From: Silene latifolia
Lineage: Eukaryota; Streptophyta; Magnoliopsida; Caryophyllales; Caryophyllaceae
Direction: 5' to 3'
Assembly (NCBI RefSeq): GCF_048544455.1
Contig: NC_133532.1
Coordinates: forward strand, 19,780,948 to 19,844,947
DNA length: 64,000 nt
Position 1 is the stretch's first letter; each line of letters starts with the position of its first letter. The notes beneath the pieces are model-generated. The model saw only the letters and a program-made list of their open reading frames with translations. It did not search any database and was not told the DNA's origin. The position numbers were made by a program, and so were the translations under genes. Shown in pieces: positions 11,385-22,421 of the stretch.

Positions 11385-13456
11385 AGACGATGTACGGTCT
11401 TTCATCAACGTATTGGCTGCAACGACCTGACTTGTTCATGTTCGATACCACAGAGAAGTGAAGGGCATAATGACATCGGATTTTTCCCAGAAGAAGTATC
11501 GTGTTCATGTCAAGAGATTTCCAAATTAGATTTTTGTTGAGCCACTTATATTTGTCAACTTTTGGTTTAAATTTTGTAATGTATATTTTCCATATATTGT
11601 TTTCTAGTTGGTGAGTAATATGGACGAAGTTGTACGAGCACTTCCATTTTAACAGAACTGGAGATGTGCCATCACTTACATTAGATTTTGAAAAACTTCT
11701 TTTTGATCAAAAATGTGTCTGACTCTTGTATTGTTGCACTCTTTTGTATGATCAGTAATTTGGTATAAATCAGAAGATGATGTTAATATGCAAATTTACT
11801 TTTCGAATTTTCATCCTTTTTGGGGTTTCAGATGAACAGTCGAAATGTGGCTCATCAAGGGCAACACCGAGTTATGATAGTGCTTGGCTAATACAATGCT
11901 GCTGCCGTTGGAGGCATTTTAACTGTCCTGGTAGCCATTGATTTTAGACTACTTGTATGCTATTCACTGCTATGGTTTGCGCACAGCTATATAACTATGT
12001 TGTAAAACCCACCCACACTCTGACGCCATCAGCAGCACCGTATCAACCACAAGGCCTACAACTACCTTTCCTCTCATCAATGTCATTCAGTTACTTTTGC
12101 CAAAATGGGGTTGTGGGAAGACTACATAACATAACCGTGTCGCGCGACAACTGATCCAAAACATTTATCAGGTTACTTGGCTTCTTTTCTACGCTGCTTG
12201 GTATATACATTCCAACAGGCCAAGCATACCCCATTATCTCCTGGTCCACTGGGCCCCTATACGGTTGTACCCTGATTGGGGGCCGAGGCTAACACTCGAC
12301 ATATGCGCTTAGAAAATTCATAGCTCACCATTAATCATATGTCGAAAATGGCACACTCGGAATAATATATGGGAGCGTCTACTCCATATCTCTACACTCC
12401 CGTCCCAAACCCACAATATAGCATTCTTGAGTTCACACTTTTTGAACCAAACCTCTACATCAAAAAAAAAAAAAAAAAAACAATGATTTTATTTAAAAAG
12501 GTCTCAGGTTCAAATCACAGTACGAGCAATCTTGTGGGGTTATATTATATATGGCCTTAGGGTATGCTTTCTAGATTTCGAGTCGGTCACCTTATAAAAA
12601 GGGTGATTAACCAAGTCACGTATACTCAGGAGTTTTTCCAGTATACACGAGAAATAGTGTATCGGATTCCATCCTTATCCAAGGAGGGAAAAAAAAATCC
12701 AAGTGCAAACATGGCTTAGATCTTTAACAAGTAAACTAAAAGAAAAGCCATAAAAGGGTTGTAGACAATCAAAGATGGAGGCACAAGAGGAAAAGAGTAG
12801 GTAGTACTAGCCAGATTAAGAATCATTCTTATTTAAGAAATGTTGATTCCACAACTTTAGGCAAGCATGCCCACTAACTTTTTCACTAATTCCAATATGA
12901 TTTGTTCTTTAACTTGAGTTAGTGGACCATAACCCGTGTCGGAGCACACATTTTGGGTAATGGGCAATTGATTGTGTACTTGTGTTACCATGGGCTAGAC
13001 AAGCTTAACTATTGGTCATTTTTTTAATTAAAAAATAAAAAACAACTTTTCTATATGACTGTTCTATAATAGATTGATCTCAAAGAAGAAAAGTTCAATT
13101 ATAAAATTTAATTTAATTTATATTTTAATTTTATAAAATTTAATTTAATTTATATTTTAATTTTATTTTAAGAACTCGTCATTTTAGGATGAAAAGTAAC
13201 ATATATATACAAGTTATCAATCTAAAATTTTAGGTTATCAAAATAAAATATTTTTTTTTACAAATTTATTGAGAAATTTATTTGGGCTTTTGATTAATGG
13301 ACTCTTATGAGTAAAATGGTAAAACCAAATATTCAAAGCAAACGCAAAATGAACCATATATAACCACTCAATGCAATATAAAAAATTTAGTTTATCGTTA
13401 AAATCTCGGGTTCTTGACAATTAATTTAGATAAAAATTCAAATAAGAGAACTTTGT
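11385..13456. other. 3' UTR of the RING gene and intergenic sequence
   Basis: The first 400-450 bases look like a 3' UTR, with TTTTGTAATGTA near 11575. The rest is non-coding. A run of 19 A at about 12462-12480 and a B-box-like GGTTCAAATC near 12508 could be remains of a SINE, but no duplication or A box supports it. From 13020 the sequence is strongly AT-rich. Confidence 0.6.
13101..13164 (+). repeat. 32-bp tandem duplication, AT-only
   Basis: Two adjacent identical 32-bp units starting ATAAAATTTAATTTAATTTA. A simple local duplication with no known role. Confidence 0.9.
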
Positions 13457-13464
13457 ATTGTGAC

Positions 13465-13925
13465 TAGAGGTGGCAATCGGATTAATTAGGTCGGGTTTGG
13501 GTCAGATCATATCGGGTTCGGGTCATATAGGGTCAGCATACCCTTTCGGGTCGAGTCGGGTTCGGGTCAACTGATATATCGAGTCTGGTCGGGTTTGGGT
13601 CGGGTCATTATCGGGTTCGGTAACTTAATCGCATTACTATAATTTTTTACCATTAAATTTAGTTTTTAACCTATTATTTGGTTTAATTTCTTCATTACTA
13701 AGTCAAACATATCAATCTAAACACAAAATCACTTTCATTTTGATCAAGATTAAGCTTAATAATTGTCGGGTCATCAATTTAATCAGGCCAGCATCAAGTC
13801 GGGTCAATATCGGATTGGGTCGGGTTCGGGTTACTGATAATCGGGTCGTATCGATTTCGGGTCACAAAATTTTCGAGTCCTATCATATCGGATTTATTCG
13901 GATTGGGTCAGACTTGTCAGCTCTA
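13465..13925. mobile_element. hAT-type MITE made of TCGGGT repeats
   Basis: A 461-bp element starting TAGAGGTGGCAA and ending TTGTCAGCTCTA, which are imperfect inverted ends. It is flanked by 8-bp duplications ATTGTGAC (13457-13464) and ATTATGAC (13926-13933), one mismatch. An 8-bp target and these ends fit hAT. Both sides are filled with short repeats of TCGGGTTTGGGTC / TCGGGTTCGGGTC type. No transposase. Confidence 0.85.
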
Positions 13926-14180
13926 ATTATGACATCAGTACCAACATAAAATGTTAGAACTTATAACCCATACTAGCATAATTTTATTCATTAAAAATAT
14001 TCTTTTGTTCTGTAGAATTTGATAACTTATTATATACCTCGGGTAATGATAAATATAATACTCGTAACTACATTGTATCCTACAATTATTTAACGCAACA
14101 AAAATACTCAAAACATGGGCCTTGTCATTAATTTTTGTGGGGGAAAAGATGTACGGAGTATATAATAAACAGTGCGTTTT

Positions 14181-14407
14181 TCTTCAAACGACTGTTTCTC
14201 GTCTGAAATAAGACGGCCAACATGTCATCATTTTACAATAAAATATTGTTATTTTCTGATACCATTATTTTTCACATCATTTTCAAGGTAAAAAGTGACA
14301 CCCCTAATCATAACAGTTTGTGGATTAAATGGTTACATTTTCTTAAAAAAATGACAACATTTTATCCGACTTATTTCAAACGGGAAAACAGCCCGCTTGA
14401 AATAAGA
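14181..14407. mobile_element. Short TIR element (MITE), family unassigned
   Basis: Inverted ends of about 35 bases: left TCAAACGACTGTTTCTCGTC then TGAAATAAGACGG; right, read on the other strand, TCAAGCGGGCTGTTTTCCCG then TTTGAAATAAGTCGG. The centre is AT-rich and non-coding. Target duplications are not clear. Confidence 0.65.
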
Positions 14408-14620
14408 ATTTGCGTATAACAAAATCATCAACCCTATTATCAATTTATCAATACTATATAGTCTGGGACAAGTTCATCAATTTGGGTGTCCACAATACTA
14501 AAATAGTCTGTCGGGTGAAGACCACCAACATTTGTAGTTCAACTCCAACCAATATTGTCAAATTCCAACTTATAACATTTTCAACCAAGTAGATATATAA
14601 TTAAATAAAAATCGAATTAA

Positions 14621-14674
14621 TGAGAATTTTATTGTGCTAACAAAGGGTGACTTTTTAGCATAATAAAATTCTCA
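14621..14674. repeat. 20-bp perfect-type hairpin
   Basis: Bases 14621-14640 (TGAGAATTTTATTGTGCTAA) pair with 14655-14674 at 19 of 20 positions around a 14-base loop. It lies downstream of the XRI1-like gene, about 400 bases past its stop codon. It may be a decayed tiny MITE or a transcript-end hairpin. Confidence 0.8.
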
Positions 14675-15077
14675 ACCTCCGAAACCGTACATCCCAAGTA
14701 GGGGCACTTCAAGTAAATATATATTTGAGTCCGAAATAAAGAGCTACATAAATACATTTACATTTCCATCCAACTGCCTAAATATTAATTAAGTAAAAGA
14801 ACTAAAGCTAAGACAATGCTTTCGAAACACTACCCCCCAAAAAACAAGGTGTTTTGCGCAAAATATCATATATGAGTATCAGAATCCCAGTCTGGTTCAA
14901 TTCTAATTAACCTTCGATGTGGAATTGCAAAAAGTGTTGCATATCTTGAGCATATGTGTCGGCATTAACGAGTCAGAGCTTGCAAAATAATGTGAAAGTA
15001 ACAAGCACCTTGAAAACGAGAGAAAATTGGAAGGTGCTACAAAAAATAAGGGGGAGGAGAAGGCATGTTTCATTGCC
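14675..15077 (-). other. Probable 3' UTR of the XRI1-like gene
   Basis: About 400 non-coding bases after the stop codon. No unique polyadenylation signal can be chosen by eye. Confidence 0.45.
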
Positions 15078-17320
15078 TCATCCTTTGGTTCTCATGATTG
15101 TGATGGAACCTTTTCCACCTTTAGTCGGGATTTTGGTTTTTCCGACAACTGGTTTACCTGAAAATGCTGAAGTCGGGTAAATACTGTCTTCCTTAGGCTT
15201 CGATGGGGGTGGGGAGTGAATGCGCTGGTTAATGTCTTCAAGAGTTACATCTCCATGAATCCCACAAGGTTTAATAATATCAAATGGATAAACTATAGAT
15301 GACGGCGTTTCTGATGGCGCCTTCATGTATGATTTCCTGCCTAAGTATATGAGAATAAGTATGAATCCTATGCAAATTTTACAATACAGTGGCAATTAAA
15401 TGAATTCTTCTAAAAGAGAACAAGGTAATAATAGTGAATACTTGCTTTGCGGAAAGGGTAGCGTTTACCTTTGAATGTAATATTTCGGAAGCTCCTAACT
15501 GGTCGTTGAACCATACTTGATCCAGAATCAGGATTCTCATCACAAACCTCTAGAGAAACCAAAAAAAAAAATTCCAGAAATTCAAGCCTTGTGCACATAA
15601 GTCACGAGAAAGCTAGACTAAAACAAATTCGTGGACAGTTTACCATTTACACTGATCTGAGTACCAGATGTCGAAGACACGTTCCTGCATCACAAATGGA
15701 AATTCATAGTAAGCACAATGGCAATTGCTTCAAACGGAATATAAGTGCCGCTCATATAAACCATAACTAGAATTGATACCCGTCATCAGAGCTAATATTC
15801 AAGTCACTATCATTGAGGCATTCAGCAAGCCAAGCTTCAGATTGTCTAAAGTCTTCGATAGTAGGAGGTAAAAATTCTGCAGTCGACAACATTGTTACTG
15901 TAAGAATATGTAATAGATACTCAATGCCGCATTTAAACTTGAAATTGCATGAACAAGAAGGAAACCTTGAAAGCATGCGTCCAATTCACGCAGGACAGCA
16001 CCATGAGAATTGACTCGCTCCTAAACAGATAAAAAAATGTGAGCCATGTATGAGATAGTTTCACGAGTGGGACCAACCTACATCGTCAAGAACTACGGGA
16101 AAAATATCTAAATATCTAAAGATCAAAAAATAGATTTTCTACCAATGGAGCATATAGTAATGAAGCTTAATCAGAATATCTATAGCACAAATACGGAATT
16201 CAAAGGCAATATACAATATTGCACAAGATGATCAACCTTAGATTTGAAACAGGAGGATGCAATTCCTTCATCAGCACAATCAAACTCCAGTATCCTTCGT
16301 CGCTTGATTTGAGAAGCATACTCTTTGCCCTCTCGAGGAGACTTACTATTGGGCTCACCGCGATCATCAAAATAGTAAGCAAGGTCTCCACAAGACTTAA
16401 TCGGAGTAGTTTCCTCAAACATGCAAGATATATCTTCTGCAATTCAGGTAAACACACAGTTAGTACAAAACAACATAAACTACTCAATATCACTAACTTC
16501 ACATCATAAACGCATACTCCGTACAATATACTCACCTATTTGAGCATCTGCCAGAAGATATACATCGTCGCCTTGCCACGCCCATGACTGACTGATATTG
16601 TCAAGAAATATAGTACATTTCAGGAACACTAATTCCATATAATAAAGGAGTTCATCACAAGATCATTATTCATTATGACATTTAAAAGCAAAACACAATC
16701 TTGAATCAAGTAAACCAACATAATAAATTACTTTAATGATAAACTATTAAATTGTGGTAATCATCATAAGCTACTGAAGAACTATGACCCCATTTAAGCA
16801 CAAATTAACCATAATTATAACATAAATTCTAGAATAAGACGGTCTCACACTGATTAAAGCATCATATGTTGACAGAAAAGCAGCAAAATGTATCTAATTA
16901 ATGAAGACATAATCCAAAAATTTAGTAACATAAATCTAACCCAAGATACACAACTTTTATCACTCAATAGAATCTACATTATAATTTAGTAACAAATGCG
17001 CATTTTATACATATTCTTATTTAAGATGGTTGTAACTTGCAAGCGTAAAGCGGACCTAAAACAACCCATATACCCGGCTAGTAATGAAAATTAATTAGCG
17101 AGAGAGATATGTTTTTGGATCCGTTTCTCACTTACGACAGTCGTCCTAAGAGAGACTTACTTGCACAATAATTAATCAAACAAAAGCAAACCCACATCAT
17201 GAAACTGAATTACACATAAAATTAAAACAACCCAGTAAAAAAAACAATCATACTTAAAACTAAATTAAGCAAAAACCCAATTAAAAGAACATACTTGTCG
17301 TCATCGTGATGATAATCCAT
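15078..17320 (-). CDS. XRI1: XRI1-like protein, eight exons
   Basis: Read on the - strand, exons are 17295-17320, 16536-16591, 16237-16436, 15966-16020, 15780-15897, 15644-15684, 15469-15549 and 15078-15340. All introns are GT-AG and phases join without a break to give 840 nt and 279 residues, starting MDYHHDDD. Recognition rests on WAWQGDDVYLL near residue 12, KPCGIHGDVTLEDINQRI at residues 216-233 and the terminal GGKGSITIMRTKG. These match plant XRI1 (X-ray induced transcript 1). In Arabidopsis XRI1 is induced by ionising radiation and is needed for meiosis and pollen development; it was reported to interact with MND1. Exon 1 codes for only 8 complete codons and is separated by a 703-base intron. 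No catalytic domain is known. Intact frame and splice sites suggest an active host gene. Confidence 0.87.
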
Positions 17321-17876
17321 GAGATTAAACAGAAAATCTGGTTAATTAAGTTAAAGAAATAGCCGTTGAAGAATTAGCAAAAAGAAGGTTCCATGAGAAT
17401 TTATTTAGGACAAAATGAAGAACTAAAATGGGAAAAGAAACAAACAGAAGGGAGGAAGTGATGGAGTATGTGCTTGGAGAAGTGTGATGAAAATTGAGGG
17501 TTGGAAGTATAAAAAGACTGCAAAGAAATGGAACGTCGTGTCTCATAAACTGCTTCCCCTTTTTTCTGCGCTCCCTCTCCCTATCTATCCCAGTCGCACT
17601 CATTCACTATCTTTTCTTGCCTTTTTCTCATTTTTTAAAGTATAGTCTATATATTTTGCGGGACCCAAGTGATTTTATATAGTCCAGACTCTAGACCCAT
17701 TAAAATTGACCCAACGAGAAGTAAACCATAACTCAATCTACAACCACAATTTTTCATTGAAGACAGACACCATTAAGGTAAAGACGGATCGAATAATACC
17801 ATTTTAAAATTGAAATGGGTTGGGTAGTAGTGTAAGTTGGGTGGTTTGTTTATTGTGAGTAGGAGTACCTTTTGCA
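17321..17876 (-). other. 5' UTR and upstream region of the XRI1-like gene
   Basis: Upstream of the ATG at 17320. The purine-rich stretch around 17540-17600 on the - strand resembles a plant leader. No certain TATA box was identified. The region from 17650 to the LINE tail at 17877 has no gene. Confidence 0.45.
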
Positions 17877-18387
17877 TTATTACAACAAAATCAGAGCCTT
17901 AATCCCAAAATGATTTGGGTTGGGTTGACATGAATCATCCTTTAAAACCGTCCATAGGTGAACGCACTCCTCAAAAAGCGAAAAAATAGAAAAGAAAATT
18001 TTAAAAACAAAATGGCAGTGAAACATAATACAAAAGTCGGGTAAACTTGTAGGTTTTAAAATCGAAGTCCGGATTTCTTTATAAAAACTAAGAATGTAAA
18101 TCGAGAATAAATATTAAAACGATGTTGAAAACCGAAGTAAAACTTAAGGGTCCCGAATACCTTAAAAGTGAACAAAGTATTAATATATAAGAAAGTTGTT
18201 GATAAAAGGTGTAAAAAATTCGAAAAGAACAAATAAATTTTAAATTTTTTTCTAAAAAATAAATAAATAAATATTTCAAATAACGGCAAATACTAAAAAT
18301 CCACATGTATCATTGCCCTCCATTGTGGCCTCTCTGTCACCATTCCTTCATCAAGCCCGAAAAATCTCATATCGTGCTATATCACTC

Positions 18388-19000
18388 TCAACCATTCTGT
18401 TTTGATCTCCCTCTAGCCCTAGCAACCTTTTCTGTTCCACAGGTTTCCAGCCTTCTAACTGGTGCGTCCATATGTCTCCTTCTCACATGGTCAAACCATC
18501 TTAGTCGGATTTCCATCATCTTGTCCTCTATTGGCGCCACTTTCACTTTTTCCCTTATCACCTCATTCCTTAATCGATCTTTCTTTGTATGGTCGCACAT
18601 CCACCTCAACATACGCATCTCCGCCACACTCATCTTTTGAACGTGACAATGTTTCACGGCCCAACACTCGGAGCCGTAAAGTAAGGCAGGCCTAATCGTC
18701 GTGCGATAAAATTTTTCCTTTAATCCTAGGGGCATCCCTTTATCGCATAAAAACCCTGTAGCACTTTTCCATTTAAACAATCCCGCTTTAATTTTGTGAG
18801 CCACATCTATGTCCAACTCCCCATCTTTTTGAATAATAGATCCTAGATATCTAAAGAAATCTGACCCCTTAACAACATTTACACCGAAAATAATACTCCC
18901 CACCTCCATCGATCTCGACCCTGCCACGTTACTGAACTGACATCTCAAATACTCGGTCTTACTCCTACTTAGCCTAAATCCACGAGTCTCCAGAGTATGA
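18388..19000 (-). pseudogene. LINE ORF2 fragment: C-terminal part after RT
   Basis: Coding remnant beginning at the LTR junction with HTLETRGFRLSRSKTEYLRC. It contains FFRYLGSIIQKDG, LLYGSECWAVK and RLRWFDHVRRR, which are standard wording of plant RTE-like LINE ORF2 downstream of the RT palm. It continues the protein interrupted at 22421. The first residues of the open frame (before HTLETRGF) come from the LTR and do not belong to it. Inactive fragment. Confidence 0.85.
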
Positions 19001-19594
19001 TGATAGGGTTGCGTCGTTAACAACCAAATCAAAACAAATTTATAGACTCAACAAACTACTTAGTCAAAGAGTAAGTAGAGGTCGGATCTCAAGGGACGAT
19101 TTATCAAATAGTTATCTAATGCAAAGTTGCTATGTCTTAGTGTCACAATTGCGGTTTGAGTTGTAAGCTAAACTACTATGATGAAAATGTAAACAAATGA
19201 AATGCAAGGCAAGTAATAGACGTAAACAATTGATTAAAAACACTAGGGTGTCACGGGTTCATATGGGAAACATGGTATAATCACATAAATGAGTCATACA
19301 AACAATTATAGTTGTGTTGGAATCGAGTTAATTTATGTCTTACAATTCCTAAAGAGACTTAGTCTCGAACTCGAGTTGATTTATAGCTTACGACATATAC
19401 AACAACTTCTTTCTCCCTATTCAATAATATGCATGGTCTAACAAGCCTTGAGTTGATTTATTTCTTACAAGTCTTGTTGAAAAGATAAGAGAATCATGTT
19501 AGGTTGTCAATCAAGCATTTCATCAAGCATAACATGTGCATAAGTTGAATACACAACATACAATCATTCATATGAACTCATTAAGCATAGATTT

Positions 19595-21339
19595 TGTAAC
19601 ACCCCCGTTTAGGAAGGAGCCTTAACAAGGCATGCCCGACTAAATGGGCGTGTTAGCATCTCGGTAAACCGAGGCAGTGAATGACAAAGTAAAACAATCA
19701 AAAAGATACTTTAAGTAAAGTTTACATCAAAAAGAACGACTAGCCAAACTTGCCTTACAAACTTCAACCAAAGTGACAGAAATGTAAATGTTTACAAAAG
19801 AATTATTAAACTCAAAGGTCAAATAACGTTTAGTGACTCGTGAGACTAGACACTAGCTCCAAGATTGCGTCGCGTCCATCCGTCCCCCAAGCACAGCATC
19901 AAACACAGCTACTACTCTGTACGTGCTTTAATAACTGCTCCCCATTCAATCGGAAATCATTGAATGGATCAACACAGGCCGCCCTGGAAATAGATGACAA
20001 TTTTGACACAAGACACAAAAACGTCAACCACTGGTTGAGTAGGGATAAAATAAAGAGAAAGCAAATGACCAACATAAATGGAAATGTAAAGATTAACTGT
20101 AACTATTTAATAGGACAACACAATAGAAATGAGTGCCTACTCCCCCGTCTTATACAGGCCAACCGCTGCTCCTATCAGCAATTATGGCACAATCCCCTTA
20201 ACACCGTGCTCATCACAATAAGGTACAACTCCCTTAACACCGTACCATCTCACCACTAGCATAACTCCCTTAACACCGTGCCTAATATTCACAACAATAC
20301 AGGGATACATTCATATGAAATCAATAATAGTAATAATAACCATCCACAACGTACTGTTTATATAAGTAACAACATTAATAACACACGTTGTACTGTTGAG
20401 ATAGTCAATCGACCAATATTCCAGTCAATCGACCAATATTCCAGTCGATCGACCACTTGGCGCATCCCAAAAATGTCAATCGACCAAAATGGCATGTCGA
20501 TCGACTAAGATCAACTTTGCAAATAATTGTCAGTTTCCCATACACCTGCATACAATCGTTATTACTATGTACAATCATATCATAAAGTGTTGAGTAGGGG
20601 CTACCTTAACAACAATAATTCTGCAGCAACGAGGTAATGAACCAACTAAAAGCGCTCTTCTACGAATCCACCACCTAGTTTATGCAATTAACAATTATAC
20701 ACAATTAACAACGACACCAAACAATGATAGAAACAAACCCAATACAACAACCTCGTACCCGTGTGGTCATGGTCTCAAACACGGTTTGGCCACGATTTGG
20801 TCAATGCTACAACACTCCCAATTTACAACAAATAAATTGCTAATGTAATTATTTCGATTAAACTCCCAGTTTTTATAGTCTTACGGTTAAGGCACGAGTG
20901 TACCACTTACAAGTCATCCTTTGATATGCAATTAATATAAGATTGATAGTTAGAACACTTACGATAATTAGGAATGAATAGTGAGACGGATCACGAGTCC
21001 TTCTCTATCTTCTTTTCTCACGTTGGGTTGTGTATGGTGAGTGTGTGTTTTGTTTTAAACTGACAAAAGTGTATAATAGTGATGGGATGGGGTTTATATA
21101 GGTCTAGGGTTAAAATAAGAATTTGCGTAAAACATGCCTGACTGAACTCAGTCGATCGACTAAGAAATTTAGTCGATCGACTAAACTTTTCCTCGCGTCA
21201 AAGCCAACTCTTACTTAGTCGATCGATCCATAGTATCAGTCGATCGACTAAAACCCTTACATGCACTAAAAGCCACGCATACAAGCACTATAGACGACCA
21301 CTCCGCTCTACCTAACTTATCAAAATGACGGGTATTACA
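19595..21339 (-). mobile_element. Gypsy solo LTR nested in the solo LTR
   Basis: Starts TGTAACACCCCCG and ends GGGTATTACA on the + strand. Flanks are GATTT (19590-19594) and GATCT (21340-21344), a 5-bp duplication with one mismatch. In sense (- strand) it ends GGGGGTGTTACA like the left gypsy LTR. It carries a CTCGG-TTTA-CCGAG hairpin at 19660-19673 and two clusters of AGTCGATCGACT-type palindromes (20399-20512, 21147-21262). No coding sequence. Confidence 0.85.
20399..20512. repeat. GTCRATCGAC palindrome cluster in gypsy LTR
   Basis: Five GTCAATCGAC or GTCGATCGAC words in 110 bases. A second cluster of four AGTCGATCGA(CT) words is at 21147-21262 in the same LTR. Confidence 0.85.
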
Positions 21340-22421
21340 GATCTAACTCATGTTTACTCCCCTACCCTAACTAAGAGACTACTCACACATCATCATGGAA
21401 ATCATGTTATTAATGGTGTCAAACATCTTAACACAAGTAAATAACATGATGAATGAGTGTAAAGTAATTAACAAAATATTAAATGAAAGACTAAGTAAAG
21501 AGTAGAGAAATTGTACCAACTTGAGATGAACAAAGGAAATAGAAGAATAAGAGAAGAAAGTCTTGATTAGTTATGAAGAGTTGTTAATTCTCGAATACAA
21601 ACCCAATAATTCTTCAATTACCAAGCTAGATCTAAGATTACTTGAACAATAATTAAGGAAAGATTAAAATGTAATTAAGCTAATTAGAGTAGTCTAACTA
21701 AGCTAAGCTAATGTTTTCTAATGTGATGTCTCATCTAAGTACATGAGGTATTTATATTAAGTACAAGTATTAGGTTAACTAAGGGTTTAAATGACGATTA
21801 AGCCCCTTAAGGAAGTCCTTCGCCTTGTTAGAGCTGAGTTAGCTCCCACGAGTCTCTCTTATTTTTTGCACGTCCTGCCAGCTTGCTCGAGGGAGCCGGG
21901 CCTTTGCCGCCCGAGCTCCTCCCATTTGGCACTCATTCTGCCAGGCAGATCGTGGGATCTGGCTGATGCTCGCCCGAGTCCCTCTTCTTGAGGTCCACCG
22001 TGCCAGTCAGCTCGTGGCAGCTAGTTGGTGCTTGCCCTTTTTCAGACTTGGCTCGTGGGGGCTTCAGTGAGCTCGTGAGACCTCACTATTTCTTCCCTTT
22101 GACTTGGGCGTGGCTGCCTCCCAGCTCGTGGTAGCTGGCCTTGACTGGTGAGGTTCCTCCTCATTGCTCAATTGCTTGTTTTATTGACTAAGGCCTTTAG
22201 TCTTGGTCTCCTACTTGATGCTTGGTCATTAGATGCGGTCAATTTAGCTCCATTATGCACCATTTACGCAAGGCTAATGCTCTCCTCCTACACAGGCACC
22301 AAACCTCATAAAATTTGCATAATAGGAAGCTAAAGATAAGAAACGGCCATAATAATCACATAAAAGCATATGGAATGAGACTAGTTAAGGGATTAAATGT
22401 GCGTAAATGCGAGTCACATCA

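Larger units (their letters stand above)
19001..22421 (-). mobile_element. Solo LTR inserted in the LINE, itself interrupted
   Basis: On the - strand it starts TGATGTGACTCGCATTTACG and ends CGCAACCCTATCA. Flanks are TATGA (18996-19000) and TATGC (22422-22426), a 5-bp duplication with one mismatch. The LINE reading continues across it. Without the nested gypsy LTR (19595-21339) it is about 1.67 kb. The lineage is uncertain; the TGAT start and length suggest an Athila/Tat-like gypsy element. The region 21345-22421 holds no gene; a short open frame at 21791-21991 has no support. Confidence 0.7.

Noticed and set aside
12462-12560. Possible SINE (A run and GGTTCAAATC)
   Set aside because: No A box at the right distance and no flanking duplication; kept only as a remark.
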